DNA of 64,000 nt from Portunus trituberculatus (Eukaryota > Arthropoda > Malacostraca > Decapoda > Portunidae). The translations under genes were made by a program, and so were the position numbers. The stretch is taken from NCBI RefSeq assembly GCF_017591435.1, contig NW_025541370.1, positions 715,561 to 779,560 on the forward strand, written 5' to 3'. The first letter of the stretch is position 1, and every line of letters begins with the position of its first letter. The notes under the pieces are model-generated. The model searched no databases, was not told the DNA's origin, and saw only the letters and a list, made by a program, of their open reading frames with translations. This document shows, in pieces, positions 1 to 10,684 of the stretch.

Positions 1-252
1 GAGGAAAATAAATTCGCTTTATAAGACAAATAGTATTTATGGCACTATACCATAATAATGTAGACCAGTTTTACAGTAGTAGTTTTCTCTACAAGTGCCT
101 TGGTCCTCACCACCCTGCCTGCCCCTATCTCACTCAGACCACTATTATTGTTGACTTCCTCCCTCATCCTCCTGCATCCTAGACTCAGCTTGGTAGCCAG
201 AATTTTTATTTATTACTTTTACTGACGTCATTTTTCTGATCCATCTCACTGC
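1..252. other. Non-coding stretch, nothing recognised
   Basis: AT-rich sequence with a C/T-rich patch around 100-180. I see no exon, RNA gene or recognisable repeat before the SINE that begins near 253. Confidence 0.5.
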
Positions 253-568
253 AAAATACACTCAGTGGTTAGAGCGCTGGCTTCACAAGCCAGAGGACCG
301 GGGTTGGATTCCCCGGCCGGGTGGAGATATTTGGGTGTGTCTCCTTTCACGTGTAGCCCCTGTTCACCTAGCAGTGAGTAGGTACGGGAAGTAAATCGAG
401 GAGTTGTGACTTTGTTGTCCCGGTGTGTGGTGTGTGCCTGGTCTCAGGCCTATCCGAAGATCGGAAATAATGAGCTCTGAGCTCGTTCCGTAGGGTAACG
501 TCTGGCTGTCTCGTCAAAGACTGCAGCAGATCAAACAAACAGTGAAACACACACACACACACACACTG
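253..568 (+). mobile_element. SINE-1 copy 1, tRNA-derived, ending in (CA)n
   Basis: The head (about 258-325) reads like a tRNA: a D-arm box (CTCAGTGGTTAGAGCG), an anticodon arm with loop TTCACAA (anticodon CAC, valine-type) and a T-arm box close to GGTTCGATTCC. A body of about 240 bp follows, ending near CTGCAGCAGATCAAAC and then (CA)n. The same head and body recur at 10,289-10,599 (reverse) and 26,245-26,549 (forward), so this is a dispersed family. This copy lacks the first few bases of the acceptor strand. Assignment to SINEs is from structure; I do not match it to a named family. Confidence 0.85.
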
Positions 569-764
569 CTCGCTATAGTCACGTCCTTAGTACGGTAAGG
601 CTCACCATTAATAAATTTCCGCCGGTCACTAAAATTTTCGCAATTGAACGATTAGTCGCTACTCTCCTTCAGCAAGAGAAGGCTAGCGAACGTGGTGTGT
701 ATAATAAATAAGTTACAAGTTCTCTTCAGGAAGCTATTGCTGATGATGAGTCTCAAGACCACGG

Positions 765-768
<4 letters not shown>

Positions 769-824
<56 letters not shown>
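769..824. repeat. (CA)n microsatellite abutting a truncated LINE
   Basis: About 28 CA units end exactly where the 5'-truncated LINE-A copy begins (near 825). The same arrangement occurs at other LINE copies in this window. Confidence 0.95.
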
Positions 825-826
<2 letters not shown>

Positions 827-1800
827 ATAGGTTTCAACAAGTATTTACTAAAGAAACAATGTTTGTAAAGCCTCAGAATGTAGAAGGAAATGTATACATG
901 GATGACATTAAGATACCTAAAAAGAAGTTATATAAAATGTTGGAGGAACTTAAAGATGATAAAGCGATGGGACCAGATGAAGTTTCAGGCAAATTATTGA
1001 AGGAATGTAGAGAAGAATTGATAGATCCATTATATGATATTGTAAGGTGCTCATTAGAAACCGGGGAAGTACCGGTAGAGTGGAAAAGAGCTGAAGTGGT
1101 GCCCATTTATAAGGGAGGCAGTAAAGAAGAGCCTCTTAACTATAGACCTGTGTCTTTAACAAGTGTGGTCGGTAAGATTTGTGAGAGGGTGATAAAGAAA
1201 TATTGGATACGGTTCCTGGAGGATCATAAGTTATCATCGGATCATCAATTTGTCTTTAGGAAAGGGAGGTCATGTGTAACAAATCTACTGAGCTTTTATT
1301 CAAGAGTGGTTGACAAAATATAAGAGAGAGAGGGATGGATGGACGGTGTATATTTGGATTTAAAAAAAAGCTTTTGACAAGGTACCTCACATGAGACCGC
1401 TATGGAAATTAGAGATTTATGGAGGACTGAAGGGAAAAGTGTTCAAGTGGATGAAAAACTACTTGAGATGGAGGGAGATGAGAACGGTAATAAGGGATGC
1501 AAAGTCGGACTGGTTAGTGGTGGGGAGTGGAGTCCCACAAGGTTCAGTGCTGGCACCAATACTTTTCCTTGTCTATATTAATGATATGCCAGAGGGAGTA
1601 AACAGTTATATTAATTTGTTTGCGGATGATGCGAAGTTATGTAGGTATGTGAAGAGTGAAGAAGATTGTAAAATCTTACAGGCAGATCTGGATAGGATTT
1701 GGGAGTGGAGCAACAGGTGGGAGATGGAATTTAATCTGAGAAAAAGTCATGTAATGGAGATTGGGAAGAGTGAAAGACGGCCAAGAGGGTCATACAAGAT
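825..1800 (+). mobile_element. LINE-A copy A1, 5'-truncated, cut at its 3' side by an RTE-like element
   Basis: Encodes part of a non-LTR reverse transcriptase: the region before the fingers (AMGPDEVSGKLLKECREEL), YRPVSLTSVVGKICERVIKK, the primer-grip side SGVPQGSVLAPILF and the catalytic FADDAKL near 1620. It is broken by a nonsense change near 1321 (CAA to TAA relative to the copy at 53.9 kb) and by extra A bases near 1362-1370 that shift the frame. The nucleotide sequence is very close to the 53.9-kb and 10.7-kb copies, so the family was recently active. The copy stops near 1800 at the (GAA)-type tail of the reverse-oriented RTE-like element. Confidence 0.9.
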
Positions 1801-1831
1801 TCTTCTTCTTCTTCTGCAGCTGCTCCCATGT

Positions 1832-3033
1832 TCATATGGGGTCGCTGTTCCTCACTAGTCTTCTCCACAAGGCTCTGTCCCCAAACTCCTCTCCACTCAA
1901 TCCTCTCTCCCTCAGGTCCTCTCCAATACGATCCTTCCATCTTTTCTTTGGCCTGCCACGTCGTCTTCTTCCCTCCACTTCCATATCCAATATCCTTCTG
2001 CCGACATATCCTTCTTCTCGCCTTTTGATATGACCGAACCATCGCATTCTCCTTTCTTGTACTTTCTTTGTCACCTCCGTTACTTTGGCTGTTCCTCTTA
2101 TAAAATTGTTTCTCACTTTATCCCTCCTTGTCACCCCAAGCATCCACCTTAACATTCTCATCTCAGCAACCTCCAACTTATTCTCCTGTGCTTTCTTTAT
2201 TGGCCACGTCTCCGCACCATATAACATGGCAGGTCTAACCACCGATTTGAACACTTTTCCCTTTACTCTTGCACTAATTTTTCGGTCACAGAGCACTCCA
2301 GTTGTTCTTTTCCAATTCTTCCAGCCCGATTGGATACGGTGAATGATCTCTCCATCCAGGTTGCCGTCCGCTGATATATGAGAGCCCAAGTATCTGAACT
2401 CCTTCACACCCTTTAACTTCATATCTTGCATCCATACTTCACTCTCCTGTCGACCATTAAAATTCAGATACTCCGTCTTCTCCTGCTAATTCTCAAACCT
2501 CTCTCCTCCAATGCTCGTCGCCATCTCTCCAACTTTCTCTCCACACCATCTCTACTTTCATCCACCAAGACGATGTCATCCGCGAACAACATAGTCCACG
2601 GTGCCTCCTCCTTTATATTTTGAATACTGTCATCCATGAGTAGGTTGAACAGATATGGGCTCAGAGAAGATCCCTGGTGCAGGCCCACTCTCACACAGAA
2701 CTCCTCTGTTGCTCCCACACTGCTCCTTACCCTCGTCCTTGAGCCTTCGTACATGTCCTGGATCACTCTCACATACTTCTCTGATGCTCCTTTTCTTCTC
2801 ATACTAGCCCAAACTTCCTGGCGTGGTACTCTATCATAAGCTTTTTCCAAATCAATGAAAATAAGGTGTAACTCTCTTTGTTTCTCCCCATACTTCTCCA
2901 GCAGTTGTCTTAGCGCAAAGATTGCATCGGTAGTACTTCTCCCGGCATAAAACCAAATTGTTCTTCTCCCACCTGTGTTTCTCCCTTACTCTTCTCTCAA
3001 TTATCCTTTCGTACAGCTTCATTGTATGCGACA
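1832..3033 (-). pseudogene. RTE-like reverse transcriptase core and C-terminal region, split into frames
   Basis: Continuation of the frame above in three pieces. 2,852-3,033 holds the MKLYERIIERRVRE segment typical of RTE RTs. 2,464-2,850 holds EKAYDRVPRQ, GLHQGSSLSPYLFNLLMD and the catalytic LFADDIVL. 1,832-2,431 holds the thumb and C-terminal part, with FRYLGSHISADG, RPAMLYGAETW and a repeated basic RRRRGRPKKRW segment. At least two indels separate these pieces, so no functional enzyme can be made. Confidence 0.85.
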
Positions 3034-4776
3034 TTAATTTAATTCCTCTGTAATTTTACAGTCCTGTATGTCTCCTTTCTCTTTGTATATTGGGACAATA
3101 TCGCTGCATCTCCATGCATTTGGGATTTTCTCCTTCTCATAGATCTTATTTACCAACCAACACAGCCACTCAAGCCCTTCCTCTTCTAAACTCTTCCACA
3201 CCTCTACAGGTATGTTATCCGGCCCTGTTGCCTTCCCATCGTTCATCCTCCTCAAGGCTTGTTTGACTTCCTCCCTTGAAATTGCTGTTGTTCTCCTGTC
3301 ATTTGGTTCCCCATCCTCCATCACTCCTCTTGGGTTTTCCTCATTCAAAAGTGTCTTGAAATATTCTTTCCATCGCTCTTTTATTTCATTGTCATCAATT
3401 AGAACTCTACCTTCCTTATTTTTAACCTGCTTGATATGCGTAAAATCCTTTGTTGACTTCTCTCTCTGTCTTGCTAGTGCAAATATCCTCTTCTCTGCTT
3501 CCCTGGTTTCTAATTTATCGTACATGCCTTCCCTTGCTCTAGCTTTCGCTTGTGCTACTGACCTCTTAGCTTCTTTATTTGCTTCTCTATAGGCTCTTTC
3601 TGTTTCTTCATTTCCCATTCTGTCATATGTTTTCTTTGCCTCCTTCTTTGCCTTAACTTTCTCTCTCACCTCATTATTCCACCACCAAGATTCCTTATCC
3701 TGCGGGGCGTCCTTGCCTGATGTTTTCCCAAATACTTCTTCCCCTATCTCAATTATGTGGCTGCTGCTTGTTGTCCACCATGTGTCTGGATCTTCAGCTT
3801 CTACCATACTGTCCAGCACTTTGGTTTTAAACTCCGCTTTCAACGCCTCATCCTTCAACCTCCACCATTTAATTCTTGATGTTCGTTGTTGTCTTCCCCT
3901 TCTTTCCTCTTTCATCTCGTAGTCTATCACGATCAGCCTGTGTTGAGGTGCGACACTCTCGCCATTGATAACCTTGAAATTCTTTATTTCCTTCAAGTTA
4001 TTTCTCCTACACATTAAGAAATCAATCTGACTTTTTCTTCCTCCACTGCAATATGTCCAAATCTGATTTTCCTGTTTCTTATAAAAAGTATTCAAGATTG
4101 CCATGTCGAAAGCCACTGCAAAATCCACCACATTTTCACCTTCTTCATTTCTCTCTCCCACACCCCATCCACCATGTATTCTCTCAATAACATTTCTATT
4201 TCTTCCCACATGGCCATTCAGATCACCACCAAGGATGATTCTCTCTTCCTCTCCCATCCCTGTGATTTGTGCATCCATCTTTTCCCAAAAATCCTCTTTC
4301 TCCTCACTACTACAGCCGACTTGTGGTGCGTAGGCACTGATGATGTTAATTGTGTCTTTTCCATACATTAGCTTAATGCTCATTACTCTGTCACTGCACC
4401 TGTTTACATTTACAATGAGTTTCTTCCACTCAGCATCCAATACCACTCCCACACCTCCTCTTCCTTCCTTGTTTGCTCCACTGTAAAAGAGCTTGTACCC
4501 ATCTCCCAGTTCTCTGGCCTTGTTACCTCGCCATCTAGTCTCCTGGACACAAAGGATGTTAATTTTTCTCCTCTTCATCACATCCGCTACTTCTCTACTC
4601 CTTCCCGTCATGCTCCCCACATTTAAGGAACCAAATCTTTGGGCTATCTTCTTTGGCCGTGCCCGCCCAGGACACGGTAGCCTTCTCCCACTTATCGCAG
4701 CAGTCAGGCGAGGCTCCTGCGCGTCGCATACAGGGGACGCCCTAGCTGTATTCTCATACTCTTGACTTCGCTCCAT
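3034..4776 (-). pseudogene. RTE-like ORF, endonuclease domain plus start of reverse transcriptase
   Basis: A 580-codon frame. The AP-endonuclease-like domain covers roughly residues 45-300, with the metal-binding segment VQETRWRG (about residue 76), SAYAPQVGC (about 146) and GGDLNGHVGR (about 183). A basic linker rich in Lys and Arg follows, then the RT N-terminal segment GKATGPDNIPVEVWKSL (about 515). Such endonucleases nick the target DNA to prime reverse transcription. The frame ends prematurely where the RT fingers begin (DIQDCKI...), and the rest of the RT continues in other frames downstream. It is therefore a broken copy of an otherwise long polyprotein. The start codon chosen is the first Met of the open frame; the true start may be upstream. 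Confidence 0.85.
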
Positions 4777-4880
4777 GGTTTTGGCACAGGTTTTTACAGC
4801 TGGATGCCCTTCCTACCGCTAACCCTCCCCATTTATCCGGGCTTGGGACCGGCACTGAGTTGAGCTGGCCTGCTCCCCCA

Positions 4881-5536
4881 GTGGCTGGGATAAATGTATT
4901 GCATGTTAGTCACATATAGTGTCTCCTTGTGAGGTACCAGTTCCTATCGACACTACCTCATAGAAACATACTAATATTAATTAAAAATTTTGTCTGCTCC
5001 ACATATATAACACAATTTAAATTTAATAAACCAAGTCAATAAACCATGCATTTATTGTTACCCTTTCTGACTTTGCATTGTGGGTAAGGGGTACGTGATC
5101 AATACTGAAAGACTTCGAGGGGTACATAAGATTAAAAAGGTTGAGAACCCCTCATGTAGATGATATATAGATAGATAAAACAATCTTTTATCATATGTCT
5201 CCCTACCCGTTTCTGTCTACCATATGCAAGTTATCTAGCTATCTGTTATTCTAGCTAAGTAGTTATTAAACCTTAGGTGCATGATGTGTCCTTCTCAGGT
5301 CTACATTGTTTTTATTGTTACAGTGAAGATATTATCAGTTTTGTTTCAATCCATATTCCATGTTTTCATCTTATATATTATATATGTACATTGCGTCAAG
5401 TACCATTGTCTCATTATTCCTCTGAAAAAGATAAAAGTTTCTTTCCAGCTTTTACATTATAATATTTCAAATTACTAAAATTGGCAGTATATGGCATCGT
5501 AAGTGAAAGATGAGTACTCTTTAGAACACGGAATGT
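4881..5536. other. AT-rich intergenic sequence
   Basis: No exon-like stretch, tRNA or clear transposon end is visible. Short GATA-like runs occur near 5,160-5,180. Confidence 0.4.

Positions 5537-5577
<41 letters not shown>
5537..5577. repeat. (TG)n microsatellite
   Basis: About 20 uninterrupted TG units. Confidence 0.95.
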
Positions 5578-5580
<3 letters not shown>

Positions 5581-5924
5581 CTATCAACATTGTGGCGAGT
5601 GGGGACCCAATGAATAAACACTTGCAACCAGTGCTAGACACTGACCCTTACTTTGAAGAATCCTGCACGAGAGACCACATGGTGAGACATCTAGTACACA
5701 GCTCCTGGTATAGCGCCAAACACAGCTCTTCTCGCCTTTGAGGGTGTCGGAAAAGAATGAGCCGCGGTACATCATCAATTATCTTTAAATAACAAAGATA
5801 TGCATTGCCTATGGCTTCTTCCTTTGATATTTCACCAATATAACATTTTCATGTCATTAGCACTTGTTTGTCACTTGATATCTCTATACAAGACAACCAG
5901 TATTTCCAATCATTCAATCCTTTT

Positions 5925-6105
5925 CTAGCAAACTTGAACTCCCTGCCTGAGTCTGTATTTCCCTCTTCCCATGACTTGAATTCATTCAAGAGGGAGGTTT
6001 CAAGACATTTATGCCAAATAGGGTAACTTTTCCTGTTTAAGGATCGATACCTCAGTGGGAATTCTTATCACCAATATTTTTGTTGTCACTGGTTGGTTAT
6101 CCTTC
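5925..6105 (+). mobile_element. LINE-J 3'-end fragment
   Basis: Shares the segment AACTCCCTGCCTG, then a stretch ending in CTCAGTGGGA and a TTGTTG(C/T) motif, with fragments at 6,553-6,780 (reverse), 9,160-9,612 (forward), 61,720-61,850 and 62,466-64,000 (reverse). The last of these extends into a reverse transcriptase, which identifies these pieces as 3' ends of one LINE family. This copy is short and has no coding capacity. Confidence 0.7.
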
Positions 6106-6552
6106 TTACATAAAAAAAGAAAAAACTTTAAGTTATACTTAATCAGAGTAGATTCATAAGTTTTAATCTAACCCTAATCCAGAGTACAGTAATGTTTTCT
6201 TGAATTCCATTTTTCATAAGTCACTCCTCTCTTACCCCCGAAAATTGCTGCATTATCCTCAGGGATAATTCTTCCTCAGTTTGGGAACTAGTAAAACAGT
6301 CTTGTTGCTCAGCCCTTGGCCTAGGGCCATGTGCTTGTAGACGTCCTCCATCCCAAATTGACTCGTTAGCCTCACTCACTGGCCCTTTCAACCTTTCTCG
6401 ACCTCCAATGTCGTACGTTACTACACTTTTCTTCTTGTACAAAGTCAATTGCAATGTAACGCCATATGTAACAATTGTTGTCTGTCGCCACTGTTTTTTT
6501 TATTAGTAATCATCATATTGATAGATGATTAAGATTTCTTATGTAAGAGAGC

Positions 6553-6897
<345 letters not shown>

Positions 6898-6999
6898 ACT
6901 TTTGTATCCAGCTTTGGAACGAAAATTCGAACAGAGAAAGTAGGAGGAAACAGAAAAGGGCTACTGTCAGTTGCCTCAGACACCTAGCTGTGTTTTTTT

Positions 7000-7226
7000 T
7001 TTTTTTTTTTTTTATACTATGTGGGCTTTTCACGGGAATTTAGGGGCTAAAGGGGATACTTTTAAGGGTACCTCCTATCTCAAAGCCCATCCGCTAGGAA
7101 ACTGTTGCCCTGAGTGAGGAAGCCCAACCTGCAACCTGCACTCAGACCGTGGACAGGATTCGAACCCGTGCACTTGGAGACCCCTCGGATCCCAAAGCAC
7201 GTATGGTTCCACTGTACCACGGCTGT
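7000..7226 (-). mobile_element. SINE-2 copy, tRNA-derived
   Basis: On the minus strand it begins GCCGTGGTACAGTGG and has a B-box-like GGGTTCGAATCCTG. The first seven bases can pair with CCACGGT after the T-arm, as in a tRNA acceptor stem. A unique body follows, ending in AAGCCCACATAGTATAAA and a poly(A) tract seen as T at 6,991-7,013. A second copy lies at 61,850-62,090. A spacer between the anticodon region and T-arm is compatible with a long-variable-arm tRNA ancestor, but I cannot assign the amino acid. Confidence 0.8.
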
Positions 7227-8515
7227 TTTAAAGAGGAAAAGAAGATGAGGTCTAGTAGAGGAGAGGTGGTGTTCTACAAATTGAAAATTAAATGTAAGAC
7301 CTCGAATGTTACAGAAATCAATGAAGAATAAATTGAGAAGGGTGTTAAGACATTTATGGTCAGTAGCAGAAGACCAGCAGCTCCTACTTGGTGGCATTTA
7401 TAGTATTCTCCTTAGGAGAGAACTCAGCGAGGTTGGTGTATAAGTCACCATATTAATTTTGAATCTTAAAAAGGGCGTGTATTATTAGGTGCATGTTAAG
7501 GAGGAGAATTGTCATTAGACTGCCCCCTTGAGTTGTGAGACACTAAGGGAAGCGTTCAGCGAGATCGCAGCTGGCTTTAATGATAAGTTCAGTCCACTGT
7601 TGACTAGCATAACCTAAACTAGTGCTTTTAGACCATGGTGGGAGTAAATTATCTTTTCGGCAGATGTCTATACGCATAAACAAAACAACAAAAAAGTGAA
7701 CAAGGTAAAGACTATCAGCAGTTGCATAAACAAACACTAACAGATTAACTATTGTGAAATACCGTGAGACACACAGCAATAAGAAGCACCTGAAGTTGCG
7801 TGCGTCACACATTATCTCAATCTCACCAAGGATGAACTACTACGATGTTTCATATTGATAGCAATTATTTTTGTATTTTGTCTTTAGATTTTCCATTTTC
7901 TACATTCAGTCCTTATTATTGATAGTACGTTAATGTACATTGGACCGGAACTGGAAATATTAAGAATTTTCAAACTGAGTTAACAGCTTATCTTCTATCA
8001 TTTCACCTCAATTATACTTGTACTACATAGTTTTGTTGTGATTGCTAACGAAGTCTGCAAGCATTTCTTGTAACCCCACATCTCATCTGCTAACACTTAA
8101 TGGCTTTGGTGTTCTCTGATTATCATTGGTTTGGACTGACAGGCGACCATCCCGGATGTCATCTCAAGACAAGTTGTAAACAGTTTTGATGACATCAGTC
8201 ATCAAAACCTAATTACGTCATGCAGTTGAACGTGTGGTGGATGACGTCCCTGGGCACAAGACAACTCATGATGATCGAGTTTTCACATGTATAATATATC
8301 CTCCACGTTTCCCCAGATTCCTATTCATTGATAATTCCAAAGGAAGGATGAAGTCAGCTGTATCCATAGGTCCAACGATTTTTCTCTAACTATCTTTCTT
8401 TCCAATGGTTCCTTTTCTATACGTTTATCTTCCTTGTTTCTTCCATCTTATATAAGATTTGATAGATTTACTTACCTTGCCTTCTCAACATCACATTTAC
8501 TGCTTCAATATCATT

Positions 8516-8519
<4 letters not shown>
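7227..8519. other. Gene-free stretch with one arm of a dispersed inverted repeat
   Basis: No exon is recognised. Bases 7,490-7,620 are related, in reverse orientation, to 8,915-9,045 (see that entry). The remainder is AT-rich unique sequence. Confidence 0.5.
7490..7620 (-). repeat. Unclassified dispersed repeat, reverse arm
   Basis: The reverse complement contains GAACTTATCATTAAAG, a CAGCTG(C/T)GA segment, a CTCACA run and a CAATTCTCCTCCTT segment, in the same order as 8,915-9,045 on the plus strand. No coding content or tRNA box is seen. It may be the fragmentary end of a larger transposon. Confidence 0.6.
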
Positions 8520-8567
<48 letters not shown>

Positions 8568-8591
8568 GGGTACTTTGTTCAGTTTATACGA

Positions 8592-8667
<76 letters not shown>
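8520..8667. repeat. (TC)n followed by (AT)n microsatellites
   Basis: (TC)n at about 8,520-8,566, a 27-bp spacer, then (AT)n at about 8,594-8,667. Confidence 0.95.
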
Positions 8668-8669
<2 letters not shown>

Positions 8670-8914
8670 CTACTGGTCTCCTCGTCACTCACAGTAAATA
8701 TGGTTAGTTTTAACCTCAGGGTTGTCTACTAGTTCTAATTTTCTTTTGAAAATATGTTTCAACAGACAATCATTTTAGGAACCAATCAACCAAGCTGTCA
8801 TTCCTCAAATTTTCTTTAAAAGTATTATTTTTCCAAAGCGTGTTTTTCTGATAACGAATTAAATTCAAGGAGGTAGTAGACACCTGCTAAAACGATCATT
8901 TACTCCCAGCGAGG

Positions 8915-9045
8915 TCTAATGCACTCGTTCAGGGAGTGCTTTGAACTTATCATTAAAGTCAGCTGTGACCTTGCTAAACGTTTCTCTTTGTATCTCACAG
9001 CTCAATGGGACAGTCACAGTTGTCCTCTAAGGACAACTCTCCTCC
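8915..9045 (+). repeat. Unclassified dispersed repeat, forward arm
   Basis: Counterpart of 7,490-7,620 in opposite orientation, sharing GAACTTATCATTAAAG and CTCCTCCTT among other blocks. It ends shortly before a (CA)n tract at 9,079. Confidence 0.6.
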
Positions 9046-9077
9046 TTCACGCAAAACATTTGCACCTAACAAATAAC

Positions 9078-9078
<1 letters not shown>

Positions 9079-9142
<64 letters not shown>
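9079..9142. repeat. (CA)n microsatellite
   Basis: About 32 CA units directly upstream of a 5'-truncated LINE-J fragment. Confidence 0.95.
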
Positions 9143-9144
<2 letters not shown>

Positions 9145-9159
9145 TTCTTAAAAGTTTTA

Positions 9160-9612
9160 AATTAATATGGCGACTGCTATACATACGGCCTGCAGCCTCG
9201 GAATCCCCTTTCCTTTGGCAGACTGTTTTCAGCCTCTTTATTACCGAAATAATGTTGCATCTGTTCCTAACGTATACCATTTTTTTAATATCAGCTGTTC
9301 TTCTGATTTTACTAACTGCATGCTTCCCCTCCTCCATTGGTCTCGCTGCACAAGACTTTCTTCTTTTTCTGCTCTCTATTACGTGCCCTATCGCAAGATT
9401 TAACCAGTACTCTCAACCATTCATCTCTTTCTCTGGTAAAACTCTGGAACTCCCTGCCTGCTTCTGTATTTCCATCAGCATATGACCAGAGGAAGGTTTT
9501 AAGACATTTCTGCCCTTCTTTTGGCTAACCCTCTTGACTGGACTGGCATCTCAGTGGGACTTTTTGCATAAGCGTTTTTGTTGCTCTTGGCCATTTTTTT
9601 CCTCTTATATAT
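9160..9612 (+). mobile_element. LINE-J 3' fragment with remnants of the RT C-terminus
   Basis: Encodes in shifting frames the same C-terminal sequence as 62,545-62,900 on the minus strand (a TNCMLPLLHW-like segment, and NSGTPCLL read in another frame). It then runs into the shared 3' end with CTCAGTGGGA and a TTTTGTTGCTCTTGGCC tail. Stops and frameshifts show it is dead. Confidence 0.8.
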
Positions 9613-10255
9613 ATAAAAACAAAACAGTTTTCCTAGGTTTCTCAATGTACTTAAAAAAATTTCTTTTCAAAGATATGTCGAATCATTACTACATAATATG
9701 CAGTAATAATTTGATATTGTTCTCTATGCTAAGATAAAGAAGATCAAGAATTGTAGTAATAATCTTAAAAAATGTAGACTGCCGTTTTTCGCACTACCTT
9801 ACTGAACTTTTTCTTGGAGTGTCACTTGCACCATTAACCAATAGTTATGTATCAATTGTAATATTATGTTGCTTCTATCATTATTCAATACAGTATAAGA
9901 ATTAATAACATAGTAAAAACGCAAAGTGTTTCTTTCATTATCTCACCATCATAATATTGACGTTCAATATACTGTTAGTTAATAATAACATTATTATTTA
10001 GATTTAATCTCACAAGTTCTGCTCATATTCCAGTGACATTGAGTTTATGTTATGGCAGAAGTTCGTGGGAATGGCCAAAAAGGTAAATTCTTATTTGTGA
10101 ACCCTTTCCGTTTCCTCCCACGCATGACAGATACCCTCGATAAAGGCTGGTATAAATAACTGCTAGCTGCTTGAAGAGATACTGTTCCTGCCGTCCCGAC
10201 TGGCTTCACAACCCTCACAGAACAAGTCACCGAACACCCAACCTTGTGAAAGTTG

Positions 10256-10256
<1 letters not shown>
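9613..10256. other. AT-rich stretch without recognised content
   Basis: No exon, RNA gene or clear mobile element end is seen. Confidence 0.4.

Positions 10257-10288
<32 letters not shown>
10257..10288. repeat. (GT)n microsatellite at the 3' end of SINE-1 copy 2
   Basis: About 16 GT units. In the orientation of the SINE this is a (CA)n tail, as in the other two copies. Confidence 0.9.
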
Positions 10289-10290
<2 letters not shown>

Positions 10291-10596
10291 ACAGTGTGTG
10301 TCTAATTCACTGTTTGACTGTTTTATCTGCTGCAGTCTCTGACGAGACAGCCAGACGTTACCCTACGGAACGAGCTCAGAGCTCATTGTTTCCGATCTTC
10401 GGATAGGCCTGAGACTAGGCACACACCACACACCGAGACAACAAGGTCACAACTCCTCGATTTACATCCCGTACCTACTCACTGCTAGGTAAACAGGGGC
10501 TAAAGGAGACACACCCAAATATCTCCACACGGCCAGGGAATCGAACCCCGATCATCTGGCTTGTGAAGCCAGCGCTCTAACCACTGAGCTACCGGG

Positions 10597-10599
<3 letters not shown>
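10289..10599 (-). mobile_element. SINE-1 copy 2, tRNA-derived, most complete head
   Basis: On the minus strand the element begins GGCCCGGTAGCTCAGTGG near 10,598. It has the anticodon arm CTGGC-TTCACAA-GCCAG, a T-arm with GGTTCGATTCC, and the same 240-bp body as the copies at 253 and 26,245. The head can fold as a cloverleaf, but the body and the multiple copies argue against a functional tRNA gene. Its 5' end is joined through (GT)n to the 3' end of LINE-A copy A2. Confidence 0.88.

Positions 10600-10636
<37 letters not shown>
10600..10636. repeat. (GT)n tract joining SINE-1 copy 2 and LINE-A copy A2
   Basis: On the minus strand this is LINE 3' end (AACTAGGTGAATAC), then (AC)n, then the SINE head CGGCCCGG. 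Confidence 0.95.
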
Positions 10637-10638
<2 letters not shown>

Positions 10639-10684
10639 TCACCTAGTTGTATTCACCTAGTTGTAATTTTACAGGGCCTGGGTA

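Larger units (their letters stand above)
1801..4880 (-). mobile_element. RTE-like non-LTR retrotransposon, near full length but frameshifted
   Basis: Read on the minus strand, it starts near 4,880 with a 5' region containing a GGATGCCCTTCC-type motif. It then encodes an apurinic-type endonuclease, a reverse transcriptase and a C-terminal region, and ends with GAA trinucleotides near 1,801-1,815. The endonuclease resembles the part often annotated in animal genomes as craniofacial development protein 2-like, which derives from RTE/BovB elements. The reading frame is intact through the endonuclease and start of RT, then breaks several times. It lies in LINE-A copy A1, so it inserted later than A1. 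The exact 5' boundary is uncertain by tens of bases. Confidence 0.85.

Noticed and set aside
3034..4776. A host craniofacial-development-like gene
   Set aside because: The endonuclease is continuous with an RTE-like reverse transcriptase and element tail, so it is a transposon ORF rather than a host gene.
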